A DNA stretch of 64,000 nucleotides from Parvularcula dongshanensis (GCF_014199615.1 NZ_JACHOB010000004.1:62001-126000); one strand, 5' to 3'. Positions 17,737-26,760 are shown, counted from the stretch's first letter. The notes: a model not told the origin generated them from the sequence alone. A program made the numbers and translations.

Positions 17737-18506
17737 CAGCGCCCCTTAACCTTCACGCCGAAGACGCTACGGCCCGGCTCGCTCTCATGGACGAGGGCGG
17801 GGCGAAGAACGACCGGCGCCCCCACGCTCGGATCGATCATCACCTCGAAGAGCGCGTCGCGCCCCTCGAAGACCGGCTTGTAGCCGAGGCGCCGCGCCAG
17901 GCGTTCGGCGTTCTCCGCCACCTCGCGCGCGGCCTCGTCCTTTGCGTCCCGGCCGAGCTGCAGCGCGTCCTGCAACAGGCCGAGCACGTCCTCGTCGGGC
18001 TTCGCACCCGAGCTGTGCGGCGCGGGCAGGCTGCGCGGCTCGACCATGGCCTGGAGCGCGCGGTCGGCGGCGGCGGCGACCGCTTCGAGCTTGGCGGGCG
18101 TCCTGTCGGCGCGCGGCGCGGGCAGCGCCGCCTGATGCACCCCGCCCCGGAACGGCATCACCAGGGCCCCCAAGGCCGCAACTCCCGAAAGTGCCGCCAG
18201 GAGCACGCTCGTTTCGGCCACGATCGGGGCACAGGCCGCCAGCAGCAACCCCGCCGACACGCTCGCGATCCTTATCGGCCAAGACAGTCGCGCAGGCGGT
18301 GCGGCGCGTTCCCTCGCGGCGAGCTCCGCGCCGAGCGCCAAGGACCGCTCCGCGACCTCGTAGATCTCACGCAGGCGCTCCGCCGCGAAGGCGTTCTCGC
18401 GCGCCTCCGCCGTTTCGAACAGGACGGCGAGCTGCCGCCCTGCGTCCGTCCCTTCCGAGGAGAGCTGCGGCTCGTGACCCAGCACGTCGTGTAGCGGCGT
18501 TCGCAT
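17736..18506 (-). CDS. Two-helix membrane protein, partner of Hsp70-like ATPase
   Basis: About 256 aa, not recognised. Residues about 30-70 are a Glu/Ala-rich helix (ETAEARENAFAAERLREIY). Two adjacent membrane helices follow (IRIASVSAGLLLAACAPI and TSVLLAALSGVAALGALVM), then a proline-rich linker. A second helical region (DALQLGRDAKDEAAREVAEN) precedes a small C-terminal domain ending in FGVKVKGR. Its stop overlaps the Hsp70-like start as TGATG, so the two are made together. The frame is open to 18563; I chose the ATG at 18506 with AGGG about 11 bases upstream. It may recruit or tether the ATPase at the membrane (inference). Confidence 0.65.
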   Translation of the reverse strand: MRTPLHDVLGHEPQLSSEGTDAGRQLAVLFETAEARENAFAAERLREIYEVAERSLALGAELAARERAAPPARLSWPIRIASVSAGLLLAACAPIVAETSVLLAALSGVAALGALVMPFRGGVHQAALPAPRADRTPAKLEAVAAAADRALQAMVEPRSLPAPHSSGAKPDEDVLGLLQDALQLGRDAKDEAAREVAENAERLARRLGYKPVFEGRDALFEVMIDPSVGAPVVLRPALVHESEPGRSVFGVKVKGR

Positions 18507-18592
18507 GAAGGTTCGGTCCCTGGCCTCTCCCCTCATATGCGGTGGGGAAGCCGATCCTGCCAACCCTGGCCCGGACCGGCCTCCTCTTCGGA

Positions 18593-21500
18593 TCAGAAGT
18601 CGACCCGGATGCCGGCCCGGAACGTCCGGCCGTTGAACTCTGCGGCGCGCAGCGCGCCGCCGTCCTCGCCGTAGGTGAAGAGCGCGGTCGGATGACTGCC
18701 GCCGTCGAGGATGTCGGCGACGTCGAAGTAGAAGGTCGTGATCTCCGTCCCCTTCGACCAGGGCAGCGTGTAGTTGAAGTTCAGGTCGAGCTGGTCGTAG
18801 CGCTGCTCGTACTGGTTGCCGGCGTAGCCGCTCCCGACGCGCTCCAGCTGCTTGGTCTGCAGCGAGTAGGACAGCGTCGTGTCGATGCCGTAGCGTTCAT
18901 AGGTCAGCGCCGCCGTGCCGGTGAAGGCGGGGGCGTTGACGAGGTCGCTCTTGATCTCGCCGCCCGCGATCTGCGGGACGGTCAGGTCGCTCTCGCTGTA
19001 GGCGCCGTTGACGAAGACGCTGAAGCCTTGGAAGGCCGGAGAGATCAGGCTGCCGAGCTGCGCCAGGATCGCCGCTTCGACGCCGTAGACTTCGCCGTCG
19101 GCCTCGTCCGTCGGGTAGACCGCCTCGACCCTGCCGATCGCCGCGCCGGTCATGGCGAGGCCGGACAAGTCGACCGAGTCGAGCCCGCCCCAGAGATCGG
19201 TCGTGGCGACCAACTCGTAGGGCACGGCGAACTGCTGGGTGAAGGTCAGGTCTTCGATCTTCTTGTAGAAGACGTTGAGGCTGGCGACGCCGACACTGTC
19301 GAAGTAGCGTTCCGCCCCGAGGTCGAAGTTCCACGCATGGGCGTTCTTCAGATCGGGGTTCCCCGCCCGGACCTCGAGGTCGAAGACCGGATCGAGCGGG
19401 TCGTAGACCAGCGGGTCCCACTTCGCGATCACCTCGAGCGGACGGATAAGGTCGTAATAGGCCGGCTTGCCGATCGCGCTCCACGCCGCGGCCCGGAAGA
19501 CCGTGTTGTCGTTCGAGCGGTAGTTGAAGTGAACGCGCGGCAGCACGACCGTATACTCCGAGCTCGCCGTCTTCGCGATCCGTTCCGATGGCGGAATGAA
19601 GGGGTTCGCCGGCGCGAAGTCGAACGTGCTCTCCGTGTCGACGTCGAGCCAGCCGTGCTCGAGCCGAACGCCGCCAACCGCGTCCAGCTTGCCGAACTCG
19701 AGTTCCGCCGAGGCGTAGGCGGAAGCTATCTTCTCGTGCGTCTGGTTCAGGATCGGGGGCAATGGGACGAAACCGAACTCGGTATCCTGCGCATCTCGGA
19801 CGCGGAACAGGGCCTCGGGGTCGGTCTCGCGGATACGGAGGTCGAAGCTCGAAGAGATCTCGTCCAGATCCGCCACCCCGTCGCCGAGCGCGTCGCCCCT
19901 GGCGAAGCTGTCGCGCATCGTCGGACGTTCGTAAGGAGTCCACGTCTCGACATTGATGCCTTCCGGGCGCTCGGAGAGGGCGGAGAGGTCCAGGGCGAGT
20001 AGCTGGTCGTCGTCGACCTCGCGGCGAGAGTCCTCGTACTTCGCACCGAAACTCAATGAACGCAGGACACCGTAGCCGACTTCGTAGTCGGCGTCGGCGA
20101 AGCCGCCCCAACGCTCGTTCTCGACCTGGTGGATGCCGTAGTCCCACGTCTCGACGAGAAGCGGGTCGGGCCCGATCAGGAGGTTGCGCGCCGTCTCGGT
20201 CAGGTTTTCGACCTGCGGCCTGTCGACCGCGGAAAGGTCGAAGTCGTAGGCGTAGCGGCCGGTGACCGGATGCGGGGTGACGAGGGGGCCGATGCCGATG
20301 CGTTCTCCCGTCAGGTCGGGCGAGCCGGCCGCCGTGATCGGGCGGGCTCGGTCGAAGCCGTCCTTGGCGTATGTGTAGCTTGCGCCGTACTCGAACGACC
20401 AGCGGCCCGCGAGCGTCGTCAGCTTGGCGACGACGTTGTCGTTGACCGTCTGTTGGTCCTCGCCCGCCCGGCCGTAGGAGAGCCCGGCGTTCTCCGTGCT
20501 GAAGTAGAGGTCGCCCGGGTTCAGTTCGCCACTGGCGACGAAGTCGGCGTTCCCGGCTTCTACGTCCGCCTCGGTCCCAGCGATGAGGTAGCCGCCGCGC
20601 GAGCGGAAGATGGCCGAGGACTGCGTGTTGTCGTTGCTCGTGTGGTTGATGCTGGCGACCACGCCGAGGGTCGTGCCGTCGGTCAGGCGCGCGTCGAACG
20701 CGCCGGTCACGGTCCAGTCGTCGCGCGTGTCGTCGAAGTGGTTGTAGGCGAGGCCGCGCTGCGCCGCCAGAAGGTCGTCGGGGCCGAGCCCCGCACTGCC
20801 GACGAGGTCTTCGACCGCGCCCGGCGTCGTGGCGAGCGCGCGCAGCGCGGGATCACCGATGCCGTCCGTGCCCGTAAGCGCGACCGGCACCACCGCGGGC
20901 GCCGGAAGCCCCACTCCCTCGACCTCGAGCGTCCGGCGCTCGCGCCTGCGGAACGCGCCCGAGAGGAGCACGCCGAAGTCGCCGTCGGCCATCAGCTTGG
21001 ACGCCGTGCCGGTGACGCGGAAGCCTGCCTCGTCGTGCACGTCCTGAAAGCGACCCTCGGCCGATACGCGCAGGACGTCCTTGCGCAGCTCGAAGGGCGT
21101 CGCGGTCTGAAGGTTGACCGAGCCGCCGATGCCGTCGCTTTCATGCTCGGGCAGCAGCGCCTTGTGCACGACGATGTCGAAGAAGGTCTCCGCCTGAAAC
21201 GCGTTGAGCGGCACGCGGCGGTCGCCATCGGCGTTCGCGTTGCCGAGGTTGGTGCCGTTGACCTGCACGTTGACGAGGCTGGCGTCGATGCCGCGGATGG
21301 TGATGAACTCGCCATCGCCCGAGCGCTTCTGGCGCTGGAAGGAGACGCCCGGCAGGCGGCGCAGCGATTCGGCCGCCGTCGTATCGGGGAAGCGGCCCAT
21401 CGTGTCGGCAGAGACGACGGTCGAGACGTTGTCGGCGGCACGCTGAATGTTCAGCGCCAGCGCACGCGCGCTCCGCGTTCCCTCGACGATCAGGATGTCC

Positions 21501-21871
21501 TCGTCCGCGTGGGCGTTCGACCCGAGCAGGAACAGGCTCAGACCGTCCATGCCGGCGTCGACGGTGACCACCTCCTCCGCCGGCACGCTGCCGATGAACT
21601 TGACCTCTACCGTGTAGGTGCCGAAGGGTACGCCCGCGAAGCGGTAGTAGCCGTCATTGTCCGTGGTCGTCGTGGCGCCCGTCTCGACGATGCGCACCAG
21701 GGCGCCGGACAGGCCGACGCCCGATTGGGCGCTGGTGACGATGCCCGTCACCTCGCCTTCGTTGGCGGACGGACGGTACAGTTCGACTTCGGCGGCCGAC
21801 GCGACGCCCATGACGGCGAGGGACGTGCCGGCGAGCGCTGCGAGAGCGATCTTGTTCGGTTTCGTGATCAC
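18593..21871 (-). CDS. TonB-dependent receptor with carboxypeptidase-regulatory-like N-domain
   Basis: 1092 aa. It has a signal peptide (IALAALAGTSLAVMGVASA), then an Ig-like CarboxypepD_reg domain at about 38-115 (GEVTGIVTSAQSGVGLSGALV, DNDGYYRFAGVPFGTYTV). A TonB-box-like DEDILIVEG and a plug with SADTMGRFPDTTAAESLRRLPG follow, then a barrel ending TFRAGIRVDF. The GTG start at 21871 follows GAGGAAA with 5 bases between. A YfiR-like gene ends 32 bases upstream on the same strand. The membrane-partner and Hsp70-like genes follow 86 bases downstream with no clear terminator. The extra N-domain sits on the periplasmic side and could contact TonB or the YfiR-like protein. The ligand is unknown. 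Confidence 0.9.
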   Translation of the reverse strand: MITKPNKIALAALAGTSLAVMGVASAAEVELYRPSANEGEVTGIVTSAQSGVGLSGALVRIVETGATTTTDNDGYYRFAGVPFGTYTVEVKFIGSVPAEEVVTVDAGMDGLSLFLLGSNAHADEDILIVEGTRSARALALNIQRAADNVSTVVSADTMGRFPDTTAAESLRRLPGVSFQRQKRSGDGEFITIRGIDASLVNVQVNGTNLGNANADGDRRVPLNAFQAETFFDIVVHKALLPEHESDGIGGSVNLQTATPFELRKDVLRVSAEGRFQDVHDEAGFRVTGTASKLMADGDFGVLLSGAFRRRERRTLEVEGVGLPAPAVVPVALTGTDGIGDPALRALATTPGAVEDLVGSAGLGPDDLLAAQRGLAYNHFDDTRDDWTVTGAFDARLTDGTTLGVVASINHTSNDNTQSSAIFRSRGGYLIAGTEADVEAGNADFVASGELNPGDLYFSTENAGLSYGRAGEDQQTVNDNVVAKLTTLAGRWSFEYGASYTYAKDGFDRARPITAAGSPDLTGERIGIGPLVTPHPVTGRYAYDFDLSAVDRPQVENLTETARNLLIGPDPLLVETWDYGIHQVENERWGGFADADYEVGYGVLRSLSFGAKYEDSRREVDDDQLLALDLSALSERPEGINVETWTPYERPTMRDSFARGDALGDGVADLDEISSSFDLRIRETDPEALFRVRDAQDTEFGFVPLPPILNQTHEKIASAYASAELEFGKLDAVGGVRLEHGWLDVDTESTFDFAPANPFIPPSERIAKTASSEYTVVLPRVHFNYRSNDNTVFRAAAWSAIGKPAYYDLIRPLEVIAKWDPLVYDPLDPVFDLEVRAGNPDLKNAHAWNFDLGAERYFDSVGVASLNVFYKKIEDLTFTQQFAVPYELVATTDLWGGLDSVDLSGLAMTGAAIGRVEAVYPTDEADGEVYGVEAAILAQLGSLISPAFQGFSVFVNGAYSESDLTVPQIAGGEIKSDLVNAPAFTGTAALTYERYGIDTTLSYSLQTKQLERVGSGYAGNQYEQRYDQLDLNFNYTLPWSKGTEITTFYFDVADILDGGSHPTALFTYGEDGGALRAAEFNGRTFRAGIRVDF

Positions 21872-21903
21872 GCTGATTTCCTCGTGGATCCGGTCAGCGG
21901 CGC

Positions 21904-22425
21904 TCAGCGCGCGACGCGGTTGGCCAATCGAAGGAGCTTGGAGCTTGGACGGAAGGCGGTGCGTTCGACCGCGGCGAGGTTCACCTCGAAGCGAAGGCGG
22001 CCTGCGGCGTCGACGACGCCGAGCGCACCTCCTTCGTCGATGAAGCTATCGGCCATGCCGACCGTCAGCACGCCCTGTTCGCTCAGCGCCGTCGCCATGC
22101 CGGCTTCGGCCGGATCGAGCAGGACGATGTCGCAGCCGCGGTAGTCGTCAGCCGGATCGAGTTCGACTTCGATCGAGAGGCTTCCGACCGGCTTGCCGGT
22201 CAGCGTCGTCAGCGCTGCGGCGCTCTGCACCACCTCTTGAACGCACAACGTGATCACATGCGGCGCTTCGAGCGCGTCCGGCTCGACCTCGCTGAACCGC
22301 GTGAAGTTGTAGATCAGCGCCGCGAGCAGGAGGTCCTGCTTCGCCACCTGCGTCATTGCCACGGCCCCCGGCGCGCCGCTCAGCAGCGCGCAGGCGGCGA
22401 GCCCGCCCGCAAGACGTCTTCTCAT
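21904..22425 (-). CDS. YfiR-like periplasmic protein (DUF4154)
   Basis: 173 aa with a signal peptide (RRRLAGGLAACALLSGAPGAVA). KQDLLLAALIYNFTRFSEV and the late GMADSFIDEGGALGVVDAAGRLRFEVNLAA are the start and end signatures of YfiR proteins (PF13689). Pseudomonas YfiR is a redox-sensitive periplasmic repressor of the diguanylate cyclase YfiN. No cyclase gene lies in this window; the gene sits directly before a TonB receptor instead. The ATG at 22425 has GAGGG just upstream. A strong hairpin lies in its presumed leader at 22446-22480. The product probably links receptor or envelope state to a cyclase encoded elsewhere (inference). Confidence 0.85.
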   Translation of the reverse strand: MRRRLAGGLAACALLSGAPGAVAMTQVAKQDLLLAALIYNFTRFSEVEPDALEAPHVITLCVQEVVQSAAALTTLTGKPVGSLSIEVELDPADDYRGCDIVLLDPAEAGMATALSEQGVLTVGMADSFIDEGGALGVVDAAGRLRFEVNLAAVERTAFRPSSKLLRLANRVAR

Positions 22426-22445
22426 CCCTCGATGCTCTCAATTTT

Positions 22446-22480
22446 TCGGGGCGTCTTCGCTGCCCACGAAGACGCCCCGA
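22446..22480 (-). promoter_or_regulatory. Perfect 14-bp hairpin in the yfiR leader
   Basis: TCGGGGCGTCTTCG at 22446-22459 is exactly complementary to 22467-22480 with a 7-base loop. On the yfiR transcript it ends about 20 bases before the start codon. It is followed by A-residues, not U, so it is not a standard terminator. It may control ribosome access or mRNA stability. Confidence 0.5.
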
Positions 22481-22617
22481 CCTGCCACGAGAGGGACAGT
22501 GACGAGTCTTGTTAAATTTATCGTGAACTGTCGCGCGCGCTTAAGGTAAACAAAACCTTATACGACTGTATCTAAGCGGTAAATGCTTGGGCATACCGAA
22601 GCAAAGCGGAAAGTCTC

Positions 22618-22959
22618 TCAGGGAACCTCGTTCCATGCGCCGCTCTCGTCCTGAACGCACGTGCCGGACGGCGCATCGTTGATCAGCCGCTCGGCGGTCG
22701 CCTGCGCGGCGACGCGCGGCGTGACGCCGTTGCGGCGCGCGAGGTCCTCATAGGCGGCGGACCGCTTCTGATTCACCTCGCGGACCTCGCGGCGCAGGGC
22801 TTCGTCGGCTCGGGCCTCGTCGACGAAGCCGAGATAGCCGTCGATCCGCTCGCCGATGATGCATTGCGCCTTAGCAGCGTCGGTCGCAGGGGTGACGGCC
22901 GCCGCGGCGGGCAGCGCCGAAGCGGCGAGAAGAAGCGCGGCGAGGAGGGTACGGGTCAT
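22618..22959 (-). CDS. ydbL: YdbL family periplasmic protein (DUF1318)
   Basis: 113 aa with a clear signal peptide (LLAALLLAASALPAAAA). The mature part matches DUF1318: ERIDGYLGFVDEARADEALRREVREVNQKR and YEDLARRNGVTPRVAAQATAERLI. In E. coli YdbL is encoded after YdbH and YnbE and influences function of the YdbH-YnbE intermembrane bridge. The same order is kept here; the ynbE stop is 13 bases upstream. It is the last gene of a nine-gene transcription unit. An A/T-rich gap of about 190 bases follows. Confidence 0.87.
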   Translation of the reverse strand: MTRTLLAALLLAASALPAAAAVTPATDAAKAQCIIGERIDGYLGFVDEARADEALRREVREVNQKRSAAYEDLARRNGVTPRVAAQATAERLINDAPSGTCVQDESGAWNEVP

Positions 22960-22972
22960 GATGTCAGCTCCC

Positions 22973-23152
22973 TCAGAAGATGTCGGGGTTGTCGGCGATG
23001 ACGTTCTCGATGTCGCGGTCGAGGCGAACGCGCACCTCCTGCTCGATCTTGACGTTGAGGTTGATCTCGATCGGCTCGTCGGGCGCCTGCACCTTCACGG
23101 TCGCGCAGGCGCAAAGCGACGGCACCATCAGAACGCCCAAACCTCTAAGCAT
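22973..23152 (-). CDS. ynbE: YnbE-like outer-membrane lipoprotein
   Basis: 59 codons from an ATG at 23152 to a TGA at 22973-22975. The N-terminus is hydrophobic and ends in LCAC, a lipobox with Cys16 as the probable lipidated residue. The mature part contains EPIEINLNVKIEQEVRVRLD and IENVIADNPDIF, the pattern of YnbE (PF13617). In E. coli YnbE is an outer-membrane lipoprotein whose strands stack on the C-terminus of YdbH to complete a lipid-conducting bridge. It lies between ydbH and ydbL, the canonical order. Confidence 0.9.
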   Translation of the reverse strand: MLRGLGVLMVPSLCACATVKVQAPDEPIEINLNVKIEQEVRVRLDRDIENVIADNPDIF

Positions 23153-23197
23153 CGCCTGCCCCTTTTCCCTTGAACTTGGCCCCTGCCGCCACCGGCA

Positions 23198-25921
23198 TCA
23201 AGGCTGCGCGGAACGCTCCCCGATCGCCTGCTCGATCTGGCGCTGCACGTCGGTCGACAGCCGCGCCTGCTCGATCAGGCTCAGGACCGGCGCCTCTATG
23301 TTGAGGCGGTAGATGATCGGCGTCTTCACGCGCCCCGGTACGCGCTTGTCGCCGAGGTCGAGTTCGCTCGTGCCCTCGAAGCGGAGCCCGAAGTCGAGCT
23401 CGCCGTCGAGCGGGCCTTGCACCGTGGCCGAAAGCGACGAGAAGCGCAGGTCCTCGAGGGCGCCGAAGGCGAGCTTGGTCTGCTGGTTCGTCTGCGCGAG
23501 TTCCTTCGCGCCTTCGTAGCGGATGACCCCGGGCGTCGTCGCCGCGAGGTGCCCGTCCTCGATCCGGACCGCGAAGCCGTTCGCCTTCAGGGGCAACGTG
23601 CCGCCGATCTTCCCCTCGCCCGAGAGCCCGTCGACGTCGAGGTAGGCGAGCGCCTCGCCGATCTCGACGCCCTCCGCCGTCAGGACCGCATCGAGATCGC
23701 CGGAGACGTCGGCCGTGGCATTCGTGGTGCGCAGCGTACCGCCGAACCAGGGGAAGGACGCTTCCTCCACCACGAGCGACCCGTCGCCCGGCAGGACGAA
23801 GCGGCCGCGTCCGTCCGCGAGCTTGAGGGCCCTCAAGTCGAGGAGGTCCACGCGGATCGGCTGCGCCCCCGCCGTGCGCAGCGGCATCAGGCTGTCGAAT
23901 CGCCACTCGCCGGACAGCCCCGCCGTCCGTGCGACCGCGACGCCGGGCCCCCGGAAGCTGAGCCCGTCGAGCGACGCCGTGCCCGCCGTCTTGGCGCCCG
24001 CTTCGGACCAACTCGCTTCGGTCGTCGCCGACAGGCTGCCCGTCGCGGCCGAGACGAGGCCGCGCAGGGCGGGCGCGAGCTGCTGGGGCTGCAAGCCATC
24101 AGGCGTGAAGGACAATGTTTCGGTTTCGAACCGGGCCATCCCGGAGGAGGTCTCTAAGTCATGACGCAGCGAAGCGTCGCCCAGGAGGACGCCGCTCTTG
24201 CTCTTCGCCGTCAGGGACCCCTGCGCCGTCTCGCCGGTGACGCGTCCCGCCCCGGCAAGAGTGACGGGCGCCACCGCCGGGGCCGCCGCCGTCTGAGCGA
24301 GGACGGCCCGTTCGAGCGTGATCCTCACGTCCGGCCCCGCGTCGGCCGCCGTGCCGTCCGCCGTCAGCCGGACCTCGTTCAGCGCCATCGCGTCGCCGAG
24401 CGCGGCGCGCGGGGCGGTCACCTGCGCTACGAAACGAAGGACCTCTCCTACCTGCATCCTGGCCGTCGCCGAGGGCTCGCGCACCGCGACGTCCAGCGCG
24501 CCGAGCGTCGTGCGTGCCGTCTTCGCCGTGATCACGCCGGCCGCCGCCCCGTCCGCCCAGAGCGGCGCCTCGCCGGCGCAGAGGCGCACCGCGTCGAGCG
24601 TCACCATCGTCTCGCCCGGCAGGCTCGCGGTCAGGCTCGGCGCGCTTGCACACTCGCCGTCCTCAAGGCGTAGAACGACGCCTGCCGACGCATCGAGCGT
24701 CAAGGGAACGGTCAGGCTTTGCGTCCGAAGGTCCGTGCCCGCCACCTCGGCCCGTGCACGCGCGGCGGTCAGCGCCAAGTCGAGCCTCGGCCATACGCCG
24801 CTGGCCTTGGCGGAGAGATCGACCGTTTCAACGCCGTAGAGAGACAGGCGCGGTAGGGCCGCATCGGCCTCAACGGCGCCGATCCCGCCTTCTTCGAGAG
24901 CGATCCGCACATGGCCCGCTCCCGCGCCGGCCGACAGGGTCGCATCCCAATCGGCTACGAGCCGACCCGTTCCCTCGGACCAAACCAAGAGGGGCGCGTC
25001 CCCAGGCGAGGCGATGCGGAGGCGCTCTCCGTTTGGTGTCTGCGCGAGAAAGCCCGTTTCGGAAGTGAAGAGACGAACCTGCCCGTTCTCGACCACGCCT
25101 TCGATCGCGCCTTCGAGCGACAGGCGCTCCGCCTCGGTCCCGATTTGCGCGAGCCCTTCGCTCATCCGCGAGACGACCGCGTTCTCGGCTGCCGCCGCGG
25201 CGACCTGCTCGATCACCACACGCCCCTGCCCTCGCGTAGCGTTGGGCCAGCTTTGCCACTCAGACGCCGACCCTTCAGCCCGCAGCCGCGCGCCGCGCGC
25301 AACGCCGAGCGGCGTGAAGAGGTCGCCGGCAAGGCGCATCTCGGTCCGCGCCTCGCCGCTCTTAGACAGCGAAACCGTTCCTTCGAGCACGCCGTCCTCC
25401 AGCGCGAAGTCGGCGGTGCCCGCGCGCGCCGCCTCGAAGCGCAGACGGCCCTCCCCGCCCTCGCCGGGCACGAAGCGACCCGATACGGCACCCTCCGCGG
25501 GCCCTTCGGGCGTCATGAGCGCGATCGACGCGTCCTCGATGATCAACCGATCGAACGGTAACTCGCCCCCGCCGCTTCCGCCCTGCGGCGTCACCCCCTG
25601 GATATGCACCCCGTCCGGCCCGACCCGCACGCTCGCTCGCGCATCCTTGACGGTCACCGCCTCGACACGGCGCTCGGTGATCAGCGTGCCGAGATCGTAA
25701 TCGACCTCGACCCGCGCGGAGGGGCCTGCGCTGTCGAGGCGGAGCGTGATGCCGCGCGTCGTCAGCGCGGCCACCTGGACCGCCGGCGCCTCGACCCCCG
25801 CCCCCGCCGCCGCCCGCTCGATGACCGCCTCGGCGATCGGCTTTCGGAACAGGAGGACCGCGCAGGCGCCGAGGATGAGGAGAACGGCGAGCGCGAGGAG
25901 TAGGCGCCCCGCGGTCCTCAT
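23198..25921 (-). CDS. ydbH: YdbH, AsmA-like intermembrane lipid-transport protein
   Basis: 907 aa. One N-terminal membrane helix (LLLALAVLLILGACAVLLF) anchors a long periplasmic beta-rich protein made of repeating short hydrophobic strands, as in AsmA-like bridges. The C-terminal region with VEIGEALAYLDVDGLSGEGKI and YEGAKELA...TKLAFGALEDLRFS matches the YdbH family (PF11739). In E. coli YdbH works redundantly with TamB and YhdP to move phospholipid from inner to outer membrane, with YnbE at the outer end. Its ATG overlaps the preceding MBL-fold gene as ATGA, so it is translationally coupled to the upstream wall and replication genes. Confidence 0.88.
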   Translation of the reverse strand: MRTAGRLLLALAVLLILGACAVLLFRKPIAEAVIERAAAGAGVEAPAVQVAALTTRGITLRLDSAGPSARVEVDYDLGTLITERRVEAVTVKDARASVRVGPDGVHIQGVTPQGGSGGGELPFDRLIIEDASIALMTPEGPAEGAVSGRFVPGEGGEGRLRFEAARAGTADFALEDGVLEGTVSLSKSGEARTEMRLAGDLFTPLGVARGARLRAEGSASEWQSWPNATRGQGRVVIEQVAAAAAENAVVSRMSEGLAQIGTEAERLSLEGAIEGVVENGQVRLFTSETGFLAQTPNGERLRIASPGDAPLLVWSEGTGRLVADWDATLSAGAGAGHVRIALEEGGIGAVEADAALPRLSLYGVETVDLSAKASGVWPRLDLALTAARARAEVAGTDLRTQSLTVPLTLDASAGVVLRLEDGECASAPSLTASLPGETMVTLDAVRLCAGEAPLWADGAAAGVITAKTARTTLGALDVAVREPSATARMQVGEVLRFVAQVTAPRAALGDAMALNEVRLTADGTAADAGPDVRITLERAVLAQTAAAPAVAPVTLAGAGRVTGETAQGSLTAKSKSGVLLGDASLRHDLETSSGMARFETETLSFTPDGLQPQQLAPALRGLVSAATGSLSATTEASWSEAGAKTAGTASLDGLSFRGPGVAVARTAGLSGEWRFDSLMPLRTAGAQPIRVDLLDLRALKLADGRGRFVLPGDGSLVVEEASFPWFGGTLRTTNATADVSGDLDAVLTAEGVEIGEALAYLDVDGLSGEGKIGGTLPLKANGFAVRIEDGHLAATTPGVIRYEGAKELAQTNQQTKLAFGALEDLRFSSLSATVQGPLDGELDFGLRFEGTSELDLGDKRVPGRVKTPIIYRLNIEAPVLSLIEQARLSTDVQRQIEQAIGERSAQP

Positions 25922-26760
25922 CCGGCCTCTTCGGCTTCGAGGACCAGGCCGTCATGCGCTGGGATCACGCCGCTCGGCAGCTCCGCGCACAAGGTCCTGT
26001 AGTCCATGTCGATGTGAAGGTTCGTCAGCACGCCCTTCGCCCCGACACGGCCGATCCATTCGAGGGCCCGCCCCAGATGCGCGTGGCTCGGGTGCGGCCG
26101 CCGTCGCAGCGCATCGACGATCCAGGTCTCGGCGCCCTCGATTACCCCCCAGCTGTCCGGCATGGGCTCGTTGAGATCCGGCGAGTAGGCAAAGGGCCCG
26201 ATGCGGAAGCCGAGGGCGTCGACCGTGCCGTGCTCGACGAGGAAGCTCGTGACCGGCAGCGGCCCGCTCGGCCCGTCGACCACCAACGCCTCGCCCGGGG
26301 GCGGCGGCGTCCGCGCGTCGAGGATCGCGGGGTAGGGTGAGCCTTCGGCCTGGCGGAAGCAGTAGGCGAAGCGATCGAGGAGGTCGGGGCACACCCGTTC
26401 GTCCACGTAGACGGGGGTACGCTCGCCGCCTGAGTTCAGCGACAGCGCACGCAGGTCGTCGATGCCGTGGCTCTGATCGGCGTGGTCGTGGGTGTAGAAG
26501 ACGGCGTCGAGCCGCCCCACCCCCGCGCTCGTCAACTGAAGGCGCAGCTCGGGTGCCGTGTCGATCAGCACCGTGGTGAGTTCGGGCGCGTCCCAGCCCC
26601 GCTCGTCGCAGGCCCGCTGGAAGACGGCCGAGCAGCGCGTTCGCCGGTTCCTCGGCTCGCCGGAGTCGCAGTCGCCCCACTTCCCGTGGCCGTCCGCCCC
26701 GCCGATCCGGGGCACGCCGCCGGAAGAGCCGCAGCCGAGGATGATCGCGCGGACCCTCAC
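25918..26760 (-). CDS. MBL-fold metallohydrolase, PhnP-like
   Basis: 280 aa. LGCGSSGGVPRIGG at the N-terminus and YTHDHADQSHGIDDLR are those of PhnP/RNase-Z-like metallo-beta-lactamase-fold enzymes; the HxHxDH motif binds two metal ions. GDCDSGEPRNRRTRCS is a second family signature. EHGTVDALGFRIG and THLH-like NLHIDMDY give later metal ligands. Members act as phosphodiesterases; E. coli PhnP cleaves cyclic ribose phosphates. No phosphonate genes are here, and in alphaproteobacteria this gene usually follows tatD, as it does here with a GTGA overlap. The in vivo substrate is unknown. Confidence 0.87.
   Translation of the reverse strand: MRVRAIILGCGSSGGVPRIGGADGHGKWGDCDSGEPRNRRTRCSAVFQRACDERGWDAPELTTVLIDTAPELRLQLTSAGVGRLDAVFYTHDHADQSHGIDDLRALSLNSGGERTPVYVDERVCPDLLDRFAYCFRQAEGSPYPAILDARTPPPPGEALVVDGPSGPLPVTSFLVEHGTVDALGFRIGPFAYSPDLNEPMPDSWGVIEGAETWIVDALRRRPHPSHAHLGRALEWIGRVGAKGVLTNLHIDMDYRTLCAELPSGVIPAHDGLVLEAEEAG

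Noticed and set aside
20129-22144. 671-codon plus-strand frame antisense to the second TonB receptor and yfiR
   Set aside because: It covers parts of two real genes on the other strand and has shadow-type composition.
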